From Dyadobacter sp. MSC1_007 (GTDB taxonomy: Bacteria; Bacteroidota; Bacteroidia; Cytophagales; Spirosomataceae): a DNA stretch of 64,000 nucleotides. Both the position numbers and the translations under genes were made by a program. How positions within the stretch are numbered: position 1 is the first letter of the stretch; the number at the start of each line of letters is the position of its first letter. Shown piece by piece: positions 60,974 to 64,000 of the stretch. A model generated the notes under the pieces. It was not told where the DNA came from and searched no databases. It saw only the letters and a program-made list of their open reading frames with translations. The stretch is taken from positions 124,001 through 188,000 of the forward strand of contig NZ_JAMOZL010000012.1 of NCBI RefSeq assembly GCF_023667495.1. The letters run 5' to 3'.

Positions 60974-61045
60974 GAGCCGATTAAGAATGTTATTCGGCTC
61001 AAATATAATCAAAAATTGAGCCGAATAGGAAAATTATTCGGCTCA
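60973..61045. promoter_or_regulatory. Four-copy TTATTCGGCTCA operator-like array at the Fic promoter
   Basis: The 12-mer TTATTCGGCTCA or its reverse occurs at 60973-60984 (reverse, TGAGCCGATTAA, overlapping the Fic start codon), 60990-61001 (forward), 61017-61027 (reverse, last base changed) and 61034-61045 (forward). Copies 1-2 and 3-4 are inverted pairs; 2 and 3 also face each other. The arrangement is expected for a dimeric helix-turn-helix regulator. The Fic protein itself has a winged-helix domain, so autoregulation is likely (inference). Confidence 0.65.
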
Positions 61046-61088
61046 TAACGATTCAAATCATTCTGACTGGTAGGCTTTCAGTTCTGGA

Positions 61089-61170
61089 AGTTTAAAGTTC
61101 AAAGTTTAGAGTTATGAGTTTAAAGTTCAGATTTCGACTCATAAACTCTAAACTCATAACTCAAACCTCA
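61089..61170. repeat. Heptamer-repeat hairpin
   Basis: Left arm (61089-61130) AAGTTTA, AAGTTCA, AAGTTTA, GAGTTAT, GAGTTTA, AAGTTCA. Right arm (61137-61170) read on the other strand gives TTGAGTT, ATGAGTT, TAGAGTT, TATGAGT. The arms are inverted degenerate 7-nt tandem repeats with a short centre. Lies between the divergent Fic and metallophosphoesterase genes. Similar in kind to the octamer hairpins in the riboswitches but with another unit. Confidence 0.75.
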
Positions 61171-61252
61171 ATTGGTATCCCCACTATCTCCGCATTGGAT
61201 CAATATTTTTAGGAGGTTCGTCATGAAATTCGGGCTTAATTAAAAGATGATT

Positions 61253-61984
61253 ATGAAACGGATTGCACAGATAACGGATATTCATTTGAACGAGGAATGG
61301 TCGGTAAAGCATGGATCCGATCCGGAAACGAACTGGAAATTGCTATTGCAGGACGTAGGCGCACGGGGTATCAACGATATCATTTTTACGGGCGATATTG
61401 GGGATGCAAGTGGCTATGAGCGGTTTTTCGGTATGCTGAAAGACTTCGATTTTACCGTTATTCCCGGCAATCATGACACTTTTGCTAACATTAAACCCTA
61501 CTACAACCCAAGTTATCTTACCGGAAGAGATGAAATGTACCACAGCCGGGAAGACGGGCCATTTAAGTATATTTTCCTGGATTCTTCGACAGACGAAATC
61601 AGTCCAAAACAATTAGAGTGGCTAGAAAACGAGTTGAATACGCCTCTGAAAATCCTGCTTTTTATACATCATCCCATTCTCCGCGTAATTACGGCAGTCG
61701 ATCAGAAATATCCGCTATTGAACCGTGACGCCGTCAGAACTGCATTGTTCCGGAGTGGAAGGGATGTTACCGTTTTTTGCGGACATTATCATACGGATGA
61801 CTTTGATAAAGAGGCGAATATCACGCAATATGTAACACCAGCGGCTTCGGTACAAATGGAAAAGAACCCACTGGAAATCATCATCCATAGCCGTTACTAT
61901 GGTTATCGCATTATTGAAATTGAAGACGAAACCATCCGGACGCAGGTGGTGCTGAACCACGGCAGTGGGTTTGATGTGGTTTAG
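61253..61984 (+). CDS. Calcineurin-like metallophosphoesterase
   Basis: About 243 residues. All metallophosphoesterase motifs are visible: QITDIHLNEEW (D-x-H), IIFTGDIGDASG (GD), VIPGNHDTF (GNHD), LLFIHHPI, and VFCGHYHTDDF (GHxH). The size fits the CpdA/Icc-like group, which hydrolyses cyclic nucleotides or other phosphodiesters. Start ATG at 61253 is preferred over 61247 two codons before. Stands alone with a repeat-rich region downstream. Confidence 0.92.
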   Translation: MKRIAQITDIHLNEEWSVKHGSDPETNWKLLLQDVGARGINDIIFTGDIGDASGYERFFGMLKDFDFTVIPGNHDTFANIKPYYNPSYLTGRDEMYHSREDGPFKYIFLDSSTDEISPKQLEWLENELNTPLKILLFIHHPILRVITAVDQKYPLLNRDAVRTALFRSGRDVTVFCGHYHTDDFDKEANITQYVTPAASVQMEKNPLEIIIHSRYYGYRIIEIEDETIRTQVVLNHGSGFDVV

Positions 61985-62005
61985 ATTGATACCTGGAAGA
62001 ACGGT

Positions 62006-62174
62006 GCCGCACTTGCCGTTGCTCAACCCAACACAGGGCAATGGTGTTCAATCCATTACGGTAGCCACGACACCGTTTATCGGTACTCGGGATTATGTTG
62101 ACAAAAGGCGCCGCACTTGCCATTGTTCAAATCTTCGCAGACCAATGGTATTTAAACCATTACGGTAGTTACGA
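62006..62174. repeat. Two tandem 65-bp repeats
   Basis: Copy A 62006-62070 and copy B 62110-62174 both begin GCCGCACTTGCC and end CCATTACGGTAG(C/T)(C/T)ACGA, with the same length and an offset of 104 bp. In B the middle holds a palindrome TGGTATTTAAACCA. They directly follow the metallophosphoesterase gene. Confidence 0.75.
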
Positions 62175-62242
62175 GCCAGTATTTGTATGCTCAACAAACA
62201 TATCATCTTTCAAAACACAATCCAATCCCGCAGGATAAACGT

Positions 62243-62374
62243 CCCATCACTACCCGTCGACTTCAGTCGACGGAGGGGCGGCAAACGAATGAACATGGTT
62301 TAGCAGGCGGTTCGCTGACGTATATCCATGAATCTCAGCGAGCCCCATCACTAACCGTCGACTTAAGTCGACGG
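62243..62374. repeat. Two 31-bp palindromic repeats
   Basis: Copies at 62243-62273 and 62344-62374 share CCCATCACTA(C/A)CCGTCGACTT(C/A)AGTCGACGG with two differences, 101 bp apart. The palindromic part CCGTCGACTTAAGTCGACGG is perfect in the second copy and supplies the stop codon of the DUF1330-like gene. Resembles REP-type repeats common in Bacteroidota intergenic DNA. Confidence 0.75.
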
Positions 62375-62689
62375 AAAGCGAGATGCTGGGGCCGAAGCCT
62401 CCTTCACCATCAAAACCTTCGCTACCGACTCTTCTTTCAGGTAGAGGCTCTGCTCGCGGACTTGGTCTGATGCGTATGCAGCAAAGTCGGCTTCATTTTC
62501 GAAACTAACCAAATGCACCTCATAAGGTACTTCCAGCTCGCCTTCGATCAGTTGCGCCTCGTTGGTGCGGAGGCGGAGCAATAGCTTGCCATTGTATTTC
62601 GATAGCAATGGCAAAACGAGCGATTCGAACTTATGAAATATATCCTCCTTGCCCTCCCGGACGTAGACGAATTGCGTGATCGTGATCAT
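62363..62689 (-). CDS. DUF1330-like small protein
   Basis: A 108-residue protein with a ferredoxin-like strand-helix pattern: ITITQFVYVREGKEDIFHKFESLVLPLLSKYNGKLLLRLR, then PYEVHLVSFENEADFAAYASDQVREQSLYLKEESVAKVLMV. This fits the DUF1330/EthD-like dimeric alpha-beta barrel group, function unknown. Its last codons and stop are formed by the palindromic repeat at 62355-62374, so the C-terminal ASRFPST tail is probably a late replacement. Confidence 0.75.
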   Translation of the reverse strand: MITITQFVYVREGKEDIFHKFESLVLPLLSKYNGKLLLRLRTNEAQLIEGELEVPYEVHLVSFENEADFAAYASDQVREQSLYLKEESVAKVLMVKEASAPASRFPST

Positions 62690-62870
62690 ATAATTTGGTT
62701 TTTATCCTAATCTCCAAAAGAAATCATTTTTGCTGCAACTTTCATACCGGATTTATTCTCTTTTTTATAATTGATGGCCATCAGGATTTTGGTGCGAACG
62801 GACGGGAGATTTTACATTCCCGGAGAGCAGTTTGTGTGTTTGTTTTTACAAATTTTTACCCCTGATAGCC

Positions 62871-63533
62871 ATGAAAATCAAGAGAATTATTGCACCCATC
62901 ATCATTTTACTGGCAATGCTGCCGGTACTCATTGCCCCAGCTGCGGCCCAAACTTATGTGGAATCCGACAAAGGTTACTGGCAGGTCCACACTGACCCTA
63001 ACTCCCGCAATACGATCGTACAGTTTTTTGACGGAAGCAACCAGCTTTTGTATCAGGAAACGATGTCTAAAAAGTACATTAAGCTCAATAAACGCAATAT
63101 CCGGCAGTTCGATGAGTTGCTTGGCAAACTGATGGCCCGCGAACTGCTTTCCGGCAAAGTGAAGTCCTATGACCTGGTTGCCGATAGCCGGATGGATTTT
63201 AGAGAAACCACCAGACCGGATATGGAAGCCGTTGCTTCAAGTAACAATAGTTTGAAAACGGCCGTCTCCAATGTGTATGTGGTAAGGCAGGGGAAAATGA
63301 AGGTGATCCTGAAAGATCCTGTGGATACAACCTACGACATCCGTATTCTGGACGATCAGCTGCGGACAATCTACTTTGAGAAGGTGAAAACTTCCGGATA
63401 TGGTCGCTGGTTTGACATGTCGAAACTACCCGAGGGATCATATAGCATTCATATCAATGGTCCGCGGAAGCGATTGAACTACAAGCTGACGGTGGATGAT
63501 TATCTGGGTTACAACCTGGAAGAGCTGCGATAA
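62871..63533 (+). CDS. Secreted protein of unknown function
   Basis: About 220 residues. Signal peptide RIIAPIIILLAMLPVLIAPAAAQ, then TYVESDKGYWQVHTDPNSRNTIVQFFDGSNQLLYQETM and, near the end, DTTYDIRILDDQLRTIYFEKVKTSGYGRWFDMSKLPEGSYSIHINGPRKRLNYKLTV. The final part looks like the beta-sandwich of secreted Bacteroidota proteins in the manner of a sorting-type domain but lacks its SPNP opening. I do not recognise the family. Start at ATG 62871, just before the hydrophobic stretch. Confidence 0.75.
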   Translation: MKIKRIIAPIIILLAMLPVLIAPAAAQTYVESDKGYWQVHTDPNSRNTIVQFFDGSNQLLYQETMSKKYIKLNKRNIRQFDELLGKLMARELLSGKVKSYDLVADSRMDFRETTRPDMEAVASSNNSLKTAVSNVYVVRQGKMKVILKDPVDTTYDIRILDDQLRTIYFEKVKTSGYGRWFDMSKLPEGSYSIHINGPRKRLNYKLTVDDYLGYNLEELR

Positions 63534-63550
63534 TCGGAAGAAAACGTGTA

Positions 63551-63588
63551 AGGTCCTGCCATTGGTTAACTGGTGGCGGGACTTTTTT
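63551..63588 (+). terminator. Intrinsic terminator
   Basis: Stem GTCCTGCCA (63553-63561) / TGGCGGGAC (63574-63582, one T-G pair), then six T. Confidence 0.85.
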
Positions 63589-63680
63589 GTGTTGGATAAA
63601 TCGGAAACATATCATTGCATATCTACATTTTTTAATTTACTTTGTATTTCAAAGTTCTTTTATATTGATTATTGTGAGGT

Positions 63681-64000
63681 ATGAAATGGTTTGTGAATGA
63701 AGGTTCTATTGTGCGGGAGATCTGGGGAAAGGCGGACACCATCCTGTTTATTTTTGCCGGTGCCTCTGCGGAATTTGCATTGAATAAGTCGGTTGACTGG
63801 CTGTATTTCACGGGAAGACTGCCTGCTGACCCATTAGCGCGACTTTTTTCGACAGTGGAATATGCCCGCCAGATTGTTTTTTCGAAGCATGACGACGCGA
63901 TGCATGCGATCCGACAGATTGCTGCGATCCATCAGGGTGTAGAGCAAAAAAGAGGCGCAAAAATTCCGGAAAGCGCTTATCGTGATGTTCTTTTTATGCT
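63681..64000 (+). CDS. MpaB/DUF2236-type oxygenase (3' end missing)
   Basis: The first 106 codons of a gene cut by the window edge. It opens MKWFVNEGSIVREIWGKADTILFIFAGASAEFALNKSVDWLYFTGRLP and continues DPLARLFSTVEYARQIVFSKHDDAMHAIRQIAAIHQGVEQKRG. The S-I-V-R-x-I-W start, A-G-(A/G)-R/S-A-x-x-x-Q/E and the later helix with histidine in IAAIH are the layout of the oxygenase MpaB/DUF2236 (latex-clearing-protein-like) haem family. GTGAGG upstream may be its ribosome-binding site. Confidence 0.72.
   Translation, partial: MKWFVNEGSIVREIWGKADTILFIFAGASAEFALNKSVDWLYFTGRLPADPLARLFSTVEYARQIVFSKHDDAMHAIRQIAAIHQGVEQKRGAKIPESAYRDVLFM

Noticed and set aside
1-64000. tRNA, rRNA, insertion sequences with transposase, prophage genes
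   Set aside because: I saw no cloverleaf-like tRNA sequence, rRNA segment, transposase with DDE motifs or phage structural gene. A short tRNA could be missed without a covariance search.

Overview
The window looks like chromosomal DNA of a Bacteroidota bacterium, most likely a Cytophagales/Spirosomataceae member close to Dyadobacter (inference from gene families, not from a database search). Supporting signs are a SusC/SusD pair, a remnant with a type IX secretion sorting domain, PVC-type membrane dehydrogenases, FtsX-type and LytTR signalling genes with Bacteroidota architecture, and promoter boxes of the TAnnTTTG type.

Layout. 1-5.3 kb: end of a polytopic membrane protein, a histidine kinase/response regulator pair and a sulfatase. 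5.3-7.3 kb: a decayed secreted-protein gene, a DUF1801 protein and a RES/Xre toxin-antitoxin pair. 7.4-20 kb: a cupredoxin-containing PVC-type dehydrogenase, a pair of large palindromic repeats, an iron-permease-like protein, an AsmA-like protein, a YCII/ECF42 sigma module, a DUF6169 pair, a second PVC-type dehydrogenase ending in cytochrome c, and an FtsX-type permease. 20-30.4 kb: a UPF0175/DUF3368 toxin-antitoxin pair, a LytS/LytR operon enclosing two related secreted proteins, a CHRD lipoprotein and a SusC/SusD pair, then a GNAT-like protein with a small acidic partner.

30.4-51.3 kb is the centre of the window: a cobalamin (B12) island. Three cobalamin riboswitches are visible. One (minus strand) controls a cobalt-type transporter and a BtuB-like receptor. 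Its divergent neighbour (plus strand) points at the synthesis operon cobB-cobN-chlID-cobQ-cobD-cbiB. The third precedes btuF-cobO/pduO-cobU-cobT-cobS-cobC. The corrin-ring methylation genes and BtuCD are not in the window. The proteins cover a,c-diamide formation, cobalt insertion (CobN with a ChlI/ChlD fusion), amidation, aminopropanol attachment, adenosylation and nucleotide-loop assembly. A ParDE-like toxin-antitoxin pair lies antisense between the second riboswitch and cobB, and an Rpn-type nuclease gene sits tail-to-tail with cbiB. All three riboswitches carry, at a comparable peripheral position, a hairpin built of degenerate 8-nt tandem repeats; this is the most unusual signal I see.

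51.3-64 kb: a DinB-like protein, a broken sigma/anti-sigma pair, a GH67 alpha-glucuronidase, a DoxX-like protein, a Tat-exported phospholipase C, an AlkD-like repair protein, a DUF1080 protein, a Fic protein with its own winged-helix domain and four operator-like repeats over its start, a metallophosphoesterase, a repeat-rich intergenic region, a DUF1330-like protein, a secreted protein of unknown function and the start of an MpaB-type oxygenase. Functions are assigned from motifs and family resemblance read by eye; no searches were run.
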